Assembly (NCBI RefSeq): GCF_014281055.1 | Contig: NZ_JACRSE010000002.1 | Coordinates: 248,001-312,000, forward strand | From: Fluviispira vulneris | GTDB lineage: Bacteria > Bdellovibrionota_B > Oligoflexia > Silvanigrellales > Silvanigrellaceae | Reading direction: 5' to 3' | DNA: 64,000 bases | Shown here: positions 1 to 10,171 of the stretch, piece by piece | Layout of the letters: every line of letters begins with the position of its first letter | Position numbering within the stretch: position 1 is the stretch's first letter | Program-made: the position numbers and the translations under genes | The notes under the pieces: generated by a model | What the model was told of the DNA's origin: nothing | Databases searched by the model: none | The model's input: the letters and a program-made list of their open reading frames with translations, nothing else

Positions 1-181
1 TGCTGTTTATATTGAAGCAGAAACGACAAGCTCAGCGAATGTAAAGAAAATAATTGAATTGATTTCTGCAGTTAAAATTTTTGAACAAGTAACAAAAAAT
101 AAAGAAGAAAATAAAATTGGCAGTGCAAATAAATTAATTCATTTTTCTTTCACCGCAACAATTAAAAATGATGAGGCGTAA
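1..181 (+). CDS. gspL: Type II secretion protein GspL, C-terminal fragment (5' end outside window)
   Basis: The reading frame enters from the left edge (first whole codon at base 2) and stops at 179-181, giving 59 visible residues. The pattern of two strands and a helix (AVYIEAETTSSANVKKIIELI, then a strand containing HFSFTATI) resembles the small periplasmic ferredoxin-like domain that closes GspL/PilN-type inner-membrane platform proteins. The assignment rests mainly on context: a GspM-like gene begins two bases after the stop and a GspN gene follows. GspL normally links the cytoplasmic ATPase GspE to the inner-membrane platform. The cytoplasmic actin-like part lies outside the window, so GspL versus another platform protein cannot be settled here. 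Confidence 0.55.
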   Translation, partial: AVYIEAETTSSANVKKIIELISAVKIFEQVTKNKEENKIGSANKLIHFSFTATIKNDEA

Positions 182-183
182 AA

Positions 184-837
184 ATGTCCCAATATTCAGA
201 AGAAATTTCAAGAATTTTATCGAATGCAAAAGTATTTGTTTTTGGGGAAAATAATTCTCGCCTAGAGTATGCAATTGAGTATTTTTATAAACTTAATCAT
301 GAACGTAGAATAATAATAATTATATCAGCAATAGTATCTGCTGTATTGTTTCTTTTATTTATGCTAATTTTCTATTTTTTAGGAATGTATTTTTTGCAAA
401 GTAATTTAAATAAAGCTTATTCTAATACAATAGCTTTAAATAATTTAAAACCATCCTATATGGCTGTCCAAGAAAAGTTTTTAGTATTGGTCAATAATTT
501 AAAAAATGATAATGCAAATATTTCATTAGCAAATATCTTAGAGACGACAGCTAAGGAAAAAGGATTACAAGCAACAGGATTTCCAGATAAACCAATTTCT
601 TCTCAGTTACCAAGTCAAAGTCCTTTTGCGGATCAATTTAAAAAAGTATCTATCGATTTTAAAATAACAAATGTGAGCTTAAAAAAATTGATGGAATATA
701 TAAATGCAATAGAGGATCTACCAAATAAATTTGTGGTCTCAAAATTAGATGTGCAATCTTTGACAGATGCAAAATTATATTTTGATGTATCAATTACTGT
801 AGATGGAGTAATTCCATCTCTAAAGCAAGAGTTATAA
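184..837 (+). CDS. gspM: Type II secretion inner-membrane protein GspM-like
   Basis: A 217-residue protein with a cytoplasmic N-terminus, one strongly hydrophobic segment at about residues 41-70 (IIIIISAIVSAVLFLLFMLI), a coiled periplasmic stretch, and a C-terminal alpha/beta domain at about 110-210. This is the bitopic layout of GspM/PilO, which pairs with GspL in the inner-membrane platform. It lies two bases after gspL and its stop abuts the next start (837/838), so the three are one operon. Sequence identity within GspM is low across bacteria, so the family call depends on topology and neighbours. Confidence 0.65.
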   Translation: MSQYSEEISRILSNAKVFVFGENNSRLEYAIEYFYKLNHERRIIIIISAIVSAVLFLLFMLIFYFLGMYFLQSNLNKAYSNTIALNNLKPSYMAVQEKFLVLVNNLKNDNANISLANILETTAKEKGLQATGFPDKPISSQLPSQSPFADQFKKVSIDFKITNVSLKKLMEYINAIEDLPNKFVVSKLDVQSLTDAKLYFDVSITVDGVIPSLKQEL

Positions 838-1773
838 ATGAAAAAGAAGAATTTAATTAAAATTATTGCTTTAGGTGTTCTATTTTTTTTAGTTTTGATA
901 TATAAAAATTTTCCTTATGATTTAATAAAAGATAATATTAATAAAGAAATAAATAAAGCAATTCAAAAAGAGCGTATTCCATTAATTGTTAATATTGGCA
1001 GTTTGAAACCATATTGGATAACTGGTGTTGAACTGAATAATATAGAAATTAGAAATGCATTAGACAGTGCATCACCGCTACTTTTAGATGAAGTGATAGT
1101 TAAATTTTCGCTTTTGCCTCTTCTAATAGGGAATATTTCTACTGATATTATAGTTCATCAAGTGGGTGGGACTGTTTATTCAAGTGCGAGTGTCTCACTG
1201 ATTGATGCTTTTTCAGGTATTTTGACCTTAAAAAGTGTAGATATTTTTTTAACTCGTTTTCCTCTTGGGGGCATTTTTTCTCAGTTTTTAGGGGTTATTC
1301 GATCAAGTAATAAAACTGAATATGCTGTACTCACTCCAGTTATTTCTAAAACAACGTTAGGTGGTAGTGCAAATGGAAAAATAAAATATCGTGAGAATTA
1401 TGGGAAAATAAATATTACTTTGGAAAAAGCTTTTTTAAATATAAGCAACGAGACGTTAAATATTCCTAAACAGGATTTTAGTAAAGCTGAATTTGGTTTA
1501 AAATGGGATGGAAAACGTTATGTTATAGATAATAGTTCAGAATTAAATGCACAAAACTTTTCTGTAAAAGCAGGAGGTTTTTGGGAAGCATCGAAAAATC
1601 CAGCAGATCCTGCTCACATTAATTTAGAGTTCAAAATCAATATGTCTGGAGTGATTGAAAAAGATTTTGGATTTTTAATTCCTCAATTCTTAAATTGTTC
1701 ACCCACTTCACTTATCAATGGCAAGATGAATATTTCACTTGTAGGAGATGCGAACAATTTTGCTTGTCATTAA
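838..1773 (+). CDS. gspN: Type II secretion protein GspN (deltaproteobacterial type)
   Basis: A 311-residue protein with an N-terminal membrane anchor (residues about 6-22) followed by a periplasmic beta-rich domain. The opening after the anchor (KNFPYDLIKDNI) and the phrase about a third of the way in (LLLDEVIVKFSLLPLL) are typical of the GspN found in Deltaproteobacteria and Bdellovibrio relatives, which is built like an AsmA/lipid-transport-type beta domain. It ends in a final beta-strand (GKMNISLVGD). It starts immediately after gspM with no gap, so translation is probably coupled. It is the last gene of the operon; the next gene is convergent with only 14 bases between stops. Confidence 0.75.
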   Translation: MKKKNLIKIIALGVLFFLVLIYKNFPYDLIKDNINKEINKAIQKERIPLIVNIGSLKPYWITGVELNNIEIRNALDSASPLLLDEVIVKFSLLPLLIGNISTDIIVHQVGGTVYSSASVSLIDAFSGILTLKSVDIFLTRFPLGGIFSQFLGVIRSSNKTEYAVLTPVISKTTLGGSANGKIKYRENYGKINITLEKAFLNISNETLNIPKQDFSKAEFGLKWDGKRYVIDNSSELNAQNFSVKAGGFWEASKNPADPAHINLEFKINMSGVIEKDFGFLIPQFLNCSPTSLINGKMNISLVGDANNFACH

Positions 1774-1787
1774 TTAAATTATTAAGA

Positions 1788-2987
1788 TTATAAGACTTTA
1801 AAATCAGTGTTATTTGTAATAATTTCTCTTGATAGTGAACAGTTTTTATTTTTTTCTTCAATAGTTTTTTTGAATAATTTCAGAATTGAAATATCTTGAT
1901 TATTTGAAAGCGAAGCATTGAGAAGACCTATTTTAGAGTCAGAAACTATGACAGAGTTGGTGATTCTATTTTTTGGAAAGATAAATATATTTTGAAAAGT
2001 TAATGCTATATTTTTTGAGAAACCAATAGTATTTCCTGTCTCACAATTTCTAATTTTAAAAGGTAATAATCCTGTTATTCTTATAGCATTTTCTTGTATA
2101 TAATCAAAATGAATTGATAAACAACCGCTATCATTATTGGAGAATGAGTGCATATAGTTTTCTTCGGAAACAGCTTTTATAAAAATAAAAGCCCACCCTG
2201 CTACAAGTGCTCCTTGGTGAGCATAAGATTCAATAAAGTTTAAAGCATTTTGATTCGTAATTTTTTCATTCTTAAGATCAATTAAGAATTTTTTATAAAT
2301 CAAATCGGAGTTTTGACTATAACTTTCATAGTTAAATTGCTTTTTGTTTATAAAAATCGACATTCTTGTTAAATCTTTAGTTACTTGCTCTTTATCAGCT
2401 TTCGATAGAGTTTTTAATAAATAACGAATAGAATGAGGAGATAATATAAACATATCATTTTTATGGTTAAAAATATAGCCTGGATGTATTTCTAATGGGT
2501 TTCTTTTGTATTGCAATAAGAATTTATCAAGGTTATCAAAGTATTGTTTACTAATTGATTTATAGTTTGTTGAAGAACCAAAAATACCAAAATTTTTAGA
2601 AGATATAAATTCTTTTAACTTCAAAGATTTTTTAAAGTCATTGATATAGTTTGTGATTGTGGTTTTATTGTTTTGGAAATGAATTTCTTCTTTAATTGTT
2701 TCAAAATATTTTTTATACTTCATAAATAAGAAAATACTTTCAAAATTAATTTTATCTAAAGTATTCATAGACTCTAGGTAATAGACAGTTGAAATAGCAT
2801 ATATAGCGCTGCGTGAAATACACGTTTTAAAAATAGAACTTTGCTTATCTAATTGCTGATAAACTTTTTTATTAAAAATCGTTTCTTTAACAATGGGGCC
2901 TTTTTTATCGAAAGTATAACTCGATGGCAATGAAAGACTAGATAAAAATTCTACTTTAATATTAGATTCTTCTGTTTTACTATGCAT
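1788..2987 (-). CDS. Hypothetical protein, about 399 residues, no recognised domain
   Basis: I do not recognise this protein. It has no signal peptide and no clear membrane span. It is lysine/asparagine/serine-rich, with a mostly helical first half and a more beta-rich second half containing an Ala-Gly-rich segment (HQGALVAGWAFIFIKAV) that could be a buried helix. An ATG at 2999 is possible, but the ATG at 2987 has GAGA at normal spacing and is preferred. It stands alone between the convergent gsp operon and a minus-strand PLP-enzyme gene that ends 125 bases upstream of it. Codon use matches the AT-rich neighbours, so there is no sign of recent transfer. Confidence 0.6.
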   Translation of the reverse strand: MHSKTEESNIKVEFLSSLSLPSSYTFDKKGPIVKETIFNKKVYQQLDKQSSIFKTCISRSAIYAISTVYYLESMNTLDKINFESIFLFMKYKKYFETIKEEIHFQNNKTTITNYINDFKKSLKLKEFISSKNFGIFGSSTNYKSISKQYFDNLDKFLLQYKRNPLEIHPGYIFNHKNDMFILSPHSIRYLLKTLSKADKEQVTKDLTRMSIFINKKQFNYESYSQNSDLIYKKFLIDLKNEKITNQNALNFIESYAHQGALVAGWAFIFIKAVSEENYMHSFSNNDSGCLSIHFDYIQENAIRITGLLPFKIRNCETGNTIGFSKNIALTFQNIFIFPKNRITNSVIVSDSKIGLLNASLSNNQDISILKLFKKTIEEKNKNCSLSREIITNNTDFKVL

Positions 2988-3123
2988 AATATTTCTCATT
3001 TAATATAAATGAAAGGAAAAAAAATAACTTTACGATCTGGAGATTAATTCGGATTCTAGAAATAATCAAGTAATAATTTAATTATGTATTTCTGGGTTTT
3101 AAAGTATGATTTTAATAGATTTT

Positions 3124-4131
3124 TTATATAATTTGACTTAATTTTTCAGAAAATCCAAATAAACTCAGGCTTCCGCCTGAGTGAATTAATAATATATTTC
3201 CTGATATATTTTTGTTTTTTATTATATTATCAGCGGTAATAAATAGTTTTGCGCTATAAATAGGATCGGTTAAGATTCCATCCATTTGCGCAGTTATTTT
3301 AATATGATTAAAAATGCTGTTATTCACAGAACCAAAAGATTTGGCTGTACTTGGAAAATAAAACACAAAAGGTATTAAAAATTCGATCTTGCAATTTATT
3401 TCCTTTTCAAATTTATTCTTAAAGGAATTTAGAGATAACTTAAATTCTTCTTCATTTCCAGCGACAAGAATTATGTGAATATTTTTTTTAATTTTTAAAA
3501 ATGATAAACATAAAATCAATGCAATTGAGCTCAATCCTGTGCCTGCATCGATAACGATATCATTAAAATCTATCTGATTCTCTTTCTCATTGCGTAAGAT
3601 ATCGAGAGCGAGCGAGCAAGCGCCGGGAAAAGCTTCATACATATTTGCTCCTTCTTCGATATATCCAACCTGAATTCCTTTTTTTAAACGCGATTCTTTA
3701 TAAGTGTTAATCAAATTCTCTTTATAGTTAAGTTCTTCCTTATTGTGCCAATGAATCGAGTTTTTTTCTAGAAATAAAGAGCTTAGAAGATAGTTTCCTA
3801 TCAATTGATGCTTATTTTTTGTATCAAAAAAGACAATTGGTTTTATCCCACTTTCAATAAGCAATTGCACAGCTGATAAAACATTATTGGAGAACGCTCC
3901 TCCCCAAACTATAACTTCTTGGAAATTTTTATTCATTAAGTTAGGTATCAAGCTCAAGTATTTTCGGATTTTTGTCCCACTTACCCCAAATCCAAGTTCG
4001 TCCTCTCGCTTTACAAAAATACCATTTTCTTTATTTTGGATTGATCTGAGTTTGTGAATTCGCGAGGTTTTAGGATAATCCATCATAGGAAATGAATTTA
4101 AATAATTTACTAATATTTCATAATTTTTCAT
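3124..4131 (-). CDS. PLP-dependent enzyme, ACC deaminase / D-cysteine desulfhydrase family
   Basis: 335 residues of fold-type II (tryptophan-synthase-beta-like) PLP enzyme. The motif FVKREDELGFGVSGTKIRKY near residues 39-58 carries the presumed Schiff-base lysine (in GTKIRK). It is followed by WGGAFSNNVLSA, the usual substrate/cofactor-binding segment, and a late glycine-rich phosphate loop region (DAGTGLSSIAL) plus the terminal HSGGSLSLFGF. The family includes 1-aminocyclopropane-1-carboxylate deaminase and D-cysteine desulfhydrase; the substrate cannot be chosen from sequence alone. It starts 11 bases after the stop of the FecR/TPR gene and is probably the last gene of the gpsA-mfd-fecR-like operon. 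Confidence 0.75.
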   Translation of the reverse strand: MKNYEILVNYLNSFPMMDYPKTSRIHKLRSIQNKENGIFVKREDELGFGVSGTKIRKYLSLIPNLMNKNFQEVIVWGGAFSNNVLSAVQLLIESGIKPIVFFDTKNKHQLIGNYLLSSLFLEKNSIHWHNKEELNYKENLINTYKESRLKKGIQVGYIEEGANMYEAFPGACSLALDILRNEKENQIDFNDIVIDAGTGLSSIALILCLSFLKIKKNIHIILVAGNEEEFKLSLNSFKNKFEKEINCKIEFLIPFVFYFPSTAKSFGSVNNSIFNHIKITAQMDGILTDPIYSAKLFITADNIIKNKNISGNILLIHSGGSLSLFGFSEKLSQII

Positions 4132-4142
4132 GATATTTTCTA

Positions 4143-6605
4143 TTAAAAAATGCCTGTTACAAGAAGAGCAAAGCCGGGTCGACTGACATTGCTTGGTCCA
4201 GGAAAAACAATATCATATTCGTAGGAGAGATTTAAAGTTCCGATCAGCCAATCAAGGAAAAAATAATTTACAGATGCCGTGGGTATAAATTTATAATAAC
4301 TTTCCAATGGATTGAGAAAGACATATAGAAAATCAAAAGTATTACTCAATTTAAAGCTTGTTTTTGAATCATAAGCATATGTAGCACTTGGAGTTGCTAT
4401 TGCTTCTATTGTATGTCCAACTGATGATGTAGTATTAAACATAACTTGTTCTTGCCCTTGTAAGGCTAGATCCCATTTAAATACACCATAATTGCCAAAG
4501 CTCATATTGTAGTACTGATTGTATATAAGTCCACTTTTTTGATACAATGTACTTCGAGTTGATATATCTATTTGTATACCCATATTAAGTTCAAGATCCT
4601 TGTAATTTATACCAAAGAGAAAGTATTGTGTATCAAAGCTATTATCTACAAAAATTGTTCCAGCTGTTTGGTAAAGACGATATCCTTCTTTTTCTTTTTT
4701 ACCATCTATTTCTAAATAGTTTCGATTTGTTTCATAAACACTTCCTTCTATAATAAGTGTATCTAAGTTAGAAAATGTCGAAGTTAAATTTTTTACGTAG
4801 AATGCTTTACCTCCACCGCCGAGAAACCAACCGGCTTCTTCACTGGTTTTACTTGTGTCATAGCTATAAATCCCACCGGCTACTGTTCTCCAACTGGATT
4901 GAGAAGAGTATTGAGATGGGAGAGATTGATTCTGTGCAACTGAAAGTACATTTCCATCATATTGAATGCCAATAGGAACAATAAGATTCCAAGGTTTATC
5001 TACATTGATTTTTTTTAAGAATTCAGCTGCAGACTGTCTGAGTGCTGGATCTAAATCATTATCCCAAACAGCGCTTTTAAAAGCCAGTTTCGCATCTTGT
5101 AACATATTCTTAAAGTAATATGCGACACCAACATAATATTCATATTCATGGTTCAATTTTTCATCGTAAGTAAAGTTTTTCTTAGCTATTAGCAATTCAT
5201 TGAGTGCTTCCGTATATTTTTTTTCATCTAAATAAATTAATCCCATTTGCCAGTGTGCATAGGGTAATTTAGGGTCCAATTTTAGCGCCATTAAAAAATA
5301 TTTTTTTGCTTCAAAAGTTTGAAATAATCCTTTTTTAGCAAAGCCAAAATAATATGGTAACAGAGCATTTTGAGAAAAGTCTCCTTGGTATGGAGCTAGT
5401 AAATTTAAAAGCTCAAAATACTCTTCGTTTTGTGCTAAGATGGCTGCTTTTTCTAAAACTTCATTTAAGTTTGAATCATTAACTGCGAGCTTTCTTGCCT
5501 CGAGTTCATCGGGTGTAGTGGTAAATGCGAGAAAATTATCGATGACAGCTGTTTTGGGGGAACTCACTGGTAAGAGTTTTCCATTACCATAAATAATTAA
5601 TTCCATCCCAGAGCCTAAATAAATATTTTTATATTTTTCTTTTGCTTGTTCTGGTAAATTTGATACATTAGGAATTATTTTTATGACCCCTCCAATACTT
5701 ATTACCCGTGTGTAGTAATCACCTTTTTTATCGCTCTCTCGCGTAATGAGTGCATCAGCGCCGCGTGGAATATTAAGTTGCGCTTCATTTGTCAAAATAA
5801 TCATTTTTGTACTGAAATCTTTTGTTTTATCGTCAGTGTCGTATAAGTTACCTGAGGCTTTTGTTCTAATACTTCCAAAATTTAATTCTGCAACTCGAGA
5901 ATTTTCATCTTCATTTTCTTCATGGAGAGATAAACGTGTTGATGGGAGTAAAAACCATGCTCCAGATTCAGAATCTGTTATGCGAAGAGCATCAACATTG
6001 TCTGTTTCAAAATAACCAAGATTCCATGAAAATTTCCTAGGTACTTTACCAATGTAAAGCATGTAATCATTTTGAATAAGTGTGCCTTTGCCAAATAACG
6101 AAACAACACTTTGACTTGAAAAATTAGGAGGATTTTGTGTGTCTTTGGGAATTGAGTTTTGTTTTAAATAAGCGACTTCTTTATTCCACTTTTCAGAGTC
6201 AAACCCTTGTTTAGTATGCATTTTAAATTCATAGGAGTAAGTGGTTCCTCCATAATTATTTGCAGTAATAATAAAAAGGACTGGAGTTAATTCTTTAAAT
6301 TCTTTTTCTTTTAAAAGAATTTCGCAAGTTATACCTGAGCATATTTTTTTGTTATTCAATATCCAACTAATTGATGAATTTTTTGAGGATGCATCTTCAG
6401 CTAACGTTACTTTCAATGGTATTGGTGAATCATAAGCAGCATAAATCTTAATAGGTGGCCCCGATTGAAGGCGGGGCAAAAAATTTTCAGTGAGAGAAGA
6501 TGGAAGTTGAGCGTTCGATTTTAAAGTAAAACAAATAAATAGAAAATATATAAATAGAATATAGTTACGCTTTGAAAAACTAAACCTATGATGACAATCC
6601 TTCAT
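4143..6605 (-). CDS. FecR-domain / TPR / outer-membrane beta-barrel protein
   Basis: About 820 residues. An N-terminal hydrophobic signal segment (YILFIYFLFICFTLKSNAQ) targets it for Sec export. After a beta-rich region comes a FecR-like domain (around residues 160-340, with ESGAWFLLPSTRLSL and NIPRGADALITRESD), then TPR repeats (about 400-530: LPYYFGFAKKGLF, KKYFLMALKLDPKLPYAHWQ, KKYTEALNELL). The last 280 residues are alternating aromatic strands ending in a terminal Phe (LLVTGIF), the classic outer-membrane barrel signature. The frame is open back to a TTG at 6620, but the ATG at 6605 has GGAG six bases upstream. That Shine-Dalgarno lies inside the mfd 3' end, and the genes overlap by 20 bases. 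Function unknown; probably an envelope sensor or scaffold. Confidence 0.75.
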   Translation of the reverse strand: MKDCHHRFSFSKRNYILFIYFLFICFTLKSNAQLPSSLTENFLPRLQSGPPIKIYAAYDSPIPLKVTLAEDASSKNSSISWILNNKKICSGITCEILLKEKEFKELTPVLFIITANNYGGTTYSYEFKMHTKQGFDSEKWNKEVAYLKQNSIPKDTQNPPNFSSQSVVSLFGKGTLIQNDYMLYIGKVPRKFSWNLGYFETDNVDALRITDSESGAWFLLPSTRLSLHEENEDENSRVAELNFGSIRTKASGNLYDTDDKTKDFSTKMIILTNEAQLNIPRGADALITRESDKKGDYYTRVISIGGVIKIIPNVSNLPEQAKEKYKNIYLGSGMELIIYGNGKLLPVSSPKTAVIDNFLAFTTTPDELEARKLAVNDSNLNEVLEKAAILAQNEEYFELLNLLAPYQGDFSQNALLPYYFGFAKKGLFQTFEAKKYFLMALKLDPKLPYAHWQMGLIYLDEKKYTEALNELLIAKKNFTYDEKLNHEYEYYVGVAYYFKNMLQDAKLAFKSAVWDNDLDPALRQSAAEFLKKINVDKPWNLIVPIGIQYDGNVLSVAQNQSLPSQYSSQSSWRTVAGGIYSYDTSKTSEEAGWFLGGGGKAFYVKNLTSTFSNLDTLIIEGSVYETNRNYLEIDGKKEKEGYRLYQTAGTIFVDNSFDTQYFLFGINYKDLELNMGIQIDISTRSTLYQKSGLIYNQYYNMSFGNYGVFKWDLALQGQEQVMFNTTSSVGHTIEAIATPSATYAYDSKTSFKLSNTFDFLYVFLNPLESYYKFIPTASVNYFFLDWLIGTLNLSYEYDIVFPGPSNVSRPGFALLVTGIF

Positions 6606-9600
6606 ATGCTTCTCCAGCAAGGAGACTCAAAATTCTTTTAAGCTCAGATATTGAACCTTGTTTGTCCTGAATAAAGTTTTTCTTGCGAATAGCAAAAATT
6701 AGTTTTCCATCTGGTGTGATCCGCATGCCTTTTGTTTTTCGATTGCACACGTCTAAAATACGTTTCACAAGTTCTTCGCTTGCTTCATCCGAAGAGTCAG
6801 GTTGCAATACACCTTTATCAAGGCGCATTTCTGTGAAATCTTCTCCTACTGTGAGAGAAAGACATCCAATTAAAAGCAACCATCTCCGAATACGAGCAAG
6901 TTCAGCCAGATTTTTTACTTCTTCAGGCAGAGGTCCAAATCGATCTTCGCATTCTGTGATTAGGTTTTGCAATGCGTTTTCCAAGCGAGCACCAAAAAAA
7001 CGACGGTATGTTCTCAAGCGTTCTTTAGAATTAACTATATAATTTTCAGGAATTTGGGCTGTAAGAGGAATCGATATTTCTACATCCGTTACTTTTGTTA
7101 CTTTAATTCCGCCTAAAGTTTTTATTGCGTCATCTAGCATTTGAAGATATGTTTCAAGGCCGATATCACTAACTTTGCCGCTTTGTTCATCACCTAATAT
7201 ATTACCAGAGCCGCGCATTTCCATATCATGACTTGCAATGACAAAACCACTGCCCAGTTCTTGGTGTTCTTTTAATATATTGAGTCTTTTTACCCCTTCA
7301 TCATCATCGTGCGCATTTTGAGAAGTTAATAAATAAGCATATCCCCGAGTGGAACGTCTTCCTACGCGTCCCCGCAATTGATAAAGTTGGGCAAGGCCAA
7401 AGTGATCTGCATTTTGCACAATGATTGTATTTACATTGGGCATATCAATACCTGATTCTATTATCGTGGTGCATAGTAATATATTAAATTTTCCATCTAA
7501 AAAGTTGATTATTGTCTCTTCCAACTCTTTTTGGCTCATTTTTCCATGACCAATACAAATCTTTGCTTGAGGTAATAATTTCTGTAAATATTTCTGCACA
7601 GTCTCTAATTCTTCAACTCGATTGTGTACATAGAATATTTGTCCACCGCGATTTAATTCAAATAAAATACTGTCAACAATAGTAGACTCTTCAAAAGGAC
7701 AAACAAATGTTTTTGTTGCGAGTCGTGATTTTGGTGGTGTTGTTAATAAACTTAAGTCACGCAAACCTACCATAGACATCTGCAGAGTTCTCGGAATAGG
7801 TGTAGCTGTCATAGTGAGGACATCGATTCCATAAGACATACTTTTAATTTTTTCTTTTTGCAGAACACCAAAACGTTGTTCTTCATCCACAATGAGTAAA
7901 CCAAGATCGCGAAAATCGATATCTTTTGATAATATTCTATGTGTCCCAATTAAAATATCGATCTCACCTTTTTTTATTTTTGTGAGTACTTTTTGAGTCG
8001 AAGTTATAGATCGATCGAGGACTTCTATATTTACGCCAAAATCATGAAAACGTTCTTTTAGAGAGCGAAAGTGTTGATGAGCAAGAACAGTGGTTGGTAC
8101 AAGCCATGCAACTTGTTTGCCATCGAGTATGCAGCGATATGCTGCACGCATAGCCACTTCTGTCTTCCCAAAACCCACATCTCCACACAAAAGACGATCC
8201 ATTGCTTTTGCTTTGCCCATGTCGAACATAATTTCTTTTATTGCACGGATTTGATCGATGGTTTCGTCATATGGAAATGCATCTTCAAACGCAATATAAT
8301 CCTCATCTATTGCAGCAAATGCATGGCCTGGAGTCATACTTCTTCGCGCTTGATGCTCCATGAGTTCTTTAGCAAGTTTCTCAACATCGACTTTGGCTTT
8401 TTGCTTTCTTTTCTCCCAAGAAGTTCCTTTGAGAGTATCGAGCGAAGTGCTGTCAGACGAACCAATATATTTTTGAATTAAATTTAATTTATGGACAGGT
8501 ACATATATTTTATCATTTCCGGCATATTCTAGTGCTAAAAAATCACCCGTAATATCTAATATTTTAATCGTCATTAAACCGCGAAAGCGAGCAATACCAT
8601 GTTGGACATGCACAATTAAATCGCCTTCAATAAAATCTGAAAATTGAGCTGACAAAAATGCTTCAGAATTTGATTTTTGTGTAGATTCAGTGTCTTCTTC
8701 ATGAAAATTTTCAAATTTTTCTGCACTTGCAATTCCACGCAACCAAGTTTCTGAGAGAGCAAGTGTTTCACTCTTTGGTAAATAAAATCCTCCTGACGTA
8801 TTGAGAATACAACAGTGAATATTTTTTGTGATCTCTTGTGCGATTAATTTCTGCGCATTTATCTCTTTAGTAGTGAAAGGCTGAATAGAATTATTAATTG
8901 AAATTGCAGAAAAATCAGGAATATATTTCGCAGCAATTCCTGCAAATTCAATAAATGTTTCATTTGAGTTTGCTAGTAACAATATATTTTTTATTTTATT
9001 ATTTTCATTTAAAATAATATCTTTTATTTTTTCGATTCGAGCTGAAAATTTTTGTTTTTCCAAAGGTTTTAAATCTTTTACGATTTCCTCGGGTAATCTA
9101 TATGAACTTTGTCTTTGTTTTTCATCATGAATCATTTTTTTTGCATGATCGATATTCGGAAAAATAGCATCAATTTTTCCGACGGGATAGTTTTTTCCAA
9201 CCGCGGAATTGAACGAATTTTCGTATAGTTTTTCGATTTCCAAAATAGCTTTGTTTAAATTTTCATTTGTGTCCATCAACTCAAGCGAAATTTCTCTGTT
9301 TCTTTCTTTTGCATATGAAAATATGGAGTTATGAAACGAAAATAATGTATTGTTTGGAGTGAACATGTAAAAAACATCATCGATCCCAGGAAACTGAATA
9401 TTAGCACGTAAATCTTCGAGTAAATTGGCTCTACCAACTCCCATGACTTTTTGAGCTAAAATGGCATGGTTGAATTTTTCAATGGCATTTTCGAGTTGAC
9501 TTGGAAAAGGCCATACAAATTCTCTTGATGGGAGTAATACAAGTTTTTCTAAAGTTTGGAAAGAACGTTGATCCGATGCTCTAAAGGATCGAATTTTATC

Positions 9601-10131
9601 GACAGAGTCTCCAAATATTTCTATGCGAGAAGGGGTTTTTTCCCCAGGTGTCCAGAAATCGACAATGGATCCCCTGACACAAAATTCACCTACTTCTTCA
9701 ACCCTTTGCACTTCTAAATAAGCCAATCGAGAAAGCTGTTCAATCAATAAATCAGGGTCGAGATCATCTCCGATTTTAATTTCAAATTTATTTTCTTGTA
9801 TCCATTTAAAATTTGGAAAATTTCTAAGGTAACCAGCTAAGCTACAAATGAGAATTCTTGGAAAATGCTTGCCTATTGAATATGATGCAGCAATTCTTTT
9901 GGCAATGATTTTACGTGATGATTCAAAACGGAAAACTCCCGCTTGAAAATATCCAGGTATATGTAATATGTCTTTATCTGAAAAAATATCTGCAGTGAAT
10001 TGGCGAAGTGTTTCTTCAATTTTTTGCGCTTCAGATTCAGTATTTACTATAATAATTTTTGATGAATTGGGAGAAATCATAAGTTGAGCTATGATTTCTA
10101 CTAAAACAGGCTCGAGGGAAAAAAGATTCAT
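6586..10131 (-). CDS. mfd: Transcription-repair coupling factor Mfd
   Basis: 1181 residues, the normal Mfd length. It displaces RNA polymerase stalled at DNA lesions and recruits UvrA. A UvrB-like N-terminal module is followed by the CarD-like RNA-polymerase-interacting domain (around residues 495-560: [18 protein letters not shown]). Next is the RecG-like translocase: Walker [10 protein letters not shown] near 650, the DEEQ box ([11 protein letters not shown]) near 747, [13 protein letters not shown], and helicase motif VI ([12 protein letters not shown]). The C-terminal TRCF domain follows. It begins 40 bases after gpsA and shares its last 20 bases with the next gene, so it is inside a minus-strand operon. 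Confidence 0.97.
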   Translation of the reverse strand: MNLFSLEPVLVEIIAQLMISPNSSKIIIVNTESEAQKIEETLRQFTADIFSDKDILHIPGYFQAGVFRFESSRKIIAKRIAASYSIGKHFPRILICSLAGYLRNFPNFKWIQENKFEIKIGDDLDPDLLIEQLSRLAYLEVQRVEEVGEFCVRGSIVDFWTPGEKTPSRIEIFGDSVDKIRSFRASDQRSFQTLEKLVLLPSREFVWPFPSQLENAIEKFNHAILAQKVMGVGRANLLEDLRANIQFPGIDDVFYMFTPNNTLFSFHNSIFSYAKERNREISLELMDTNENLNKAILEIEKLYENSFNSAVGKNYPVGKIDAIFPNIDHAKKMIHDEKQRQSSYRLPEEIVKDLKPLEKQKFSARIEKIKDIILNENNKIKNILLLANSNETFIEFAGIAAKYIPDFSAISINNSIQPFTTKEINAQKLIAQEITKNIHCCILNTSGGFYLPKSETLALSETWLRGIASAEKFENFHEEDTESTQKSNSEAFLSAQFSDFIEGDLIVHVQHGIARFRGLMTIKILDITGDFLALEYAGNDKIYVPVHKLNLIQKYIGSSDSTSLDTLKGTSWEKRKQKAKVDVEKLAKELMEHQARRSMTPGHAFAAIDEDYIAFEDAFPYDETIDQIRAIKEIMFDMGKAKAMDRLLCGDVGFGKTEVAMRAAYRCILDGKQVAWLVPTTVLAHQHFRSLKERFHDFGVNIEVLDRSITSTQKVLTKIKKGEIDILIGTHRILSKDIDFRDLGLLIVDEEQRFGVLQKEKIKSMSYGIDVLTMTATPIPRTLQMSMVGLRDLSLLTTPPKSRLATKTFVCPFEESTIVDSILFELNRGGQIFYVHNRVEELETVQKYLQKLLPQAKICIGHGKMSQKELEETIINFLDGKFNILLCTTIIESGIDMPNVNTIIVQNADHFGLAQLYQLRGRVGRRSTRGYAYLLTSQNAHDDDEGVKRLNILKEHQELGSGFVIASHDMEMRGSGNILGDEQSGKVSDIGLETYLQMLDDAIKTLGGIKVTKVTDVEISIPLTAQIPENYIVNSKERLRTYRRFFGARLENALQNLITECEDRFGPLPEEVKNLAELARIRRWLLLIGCLSLTVGEDFTEMRLDKGVLQPDSSDEASEELVKRILDVCNRKTKGMRITPDGKLIFAIRKKNFIQDKQGSISELKRILSLLAGEAYEGLSS

Positions 10132-10171
10132 AAATTAGGATGTCCTCGTTTTCCAAATTTCTGATTAATAA

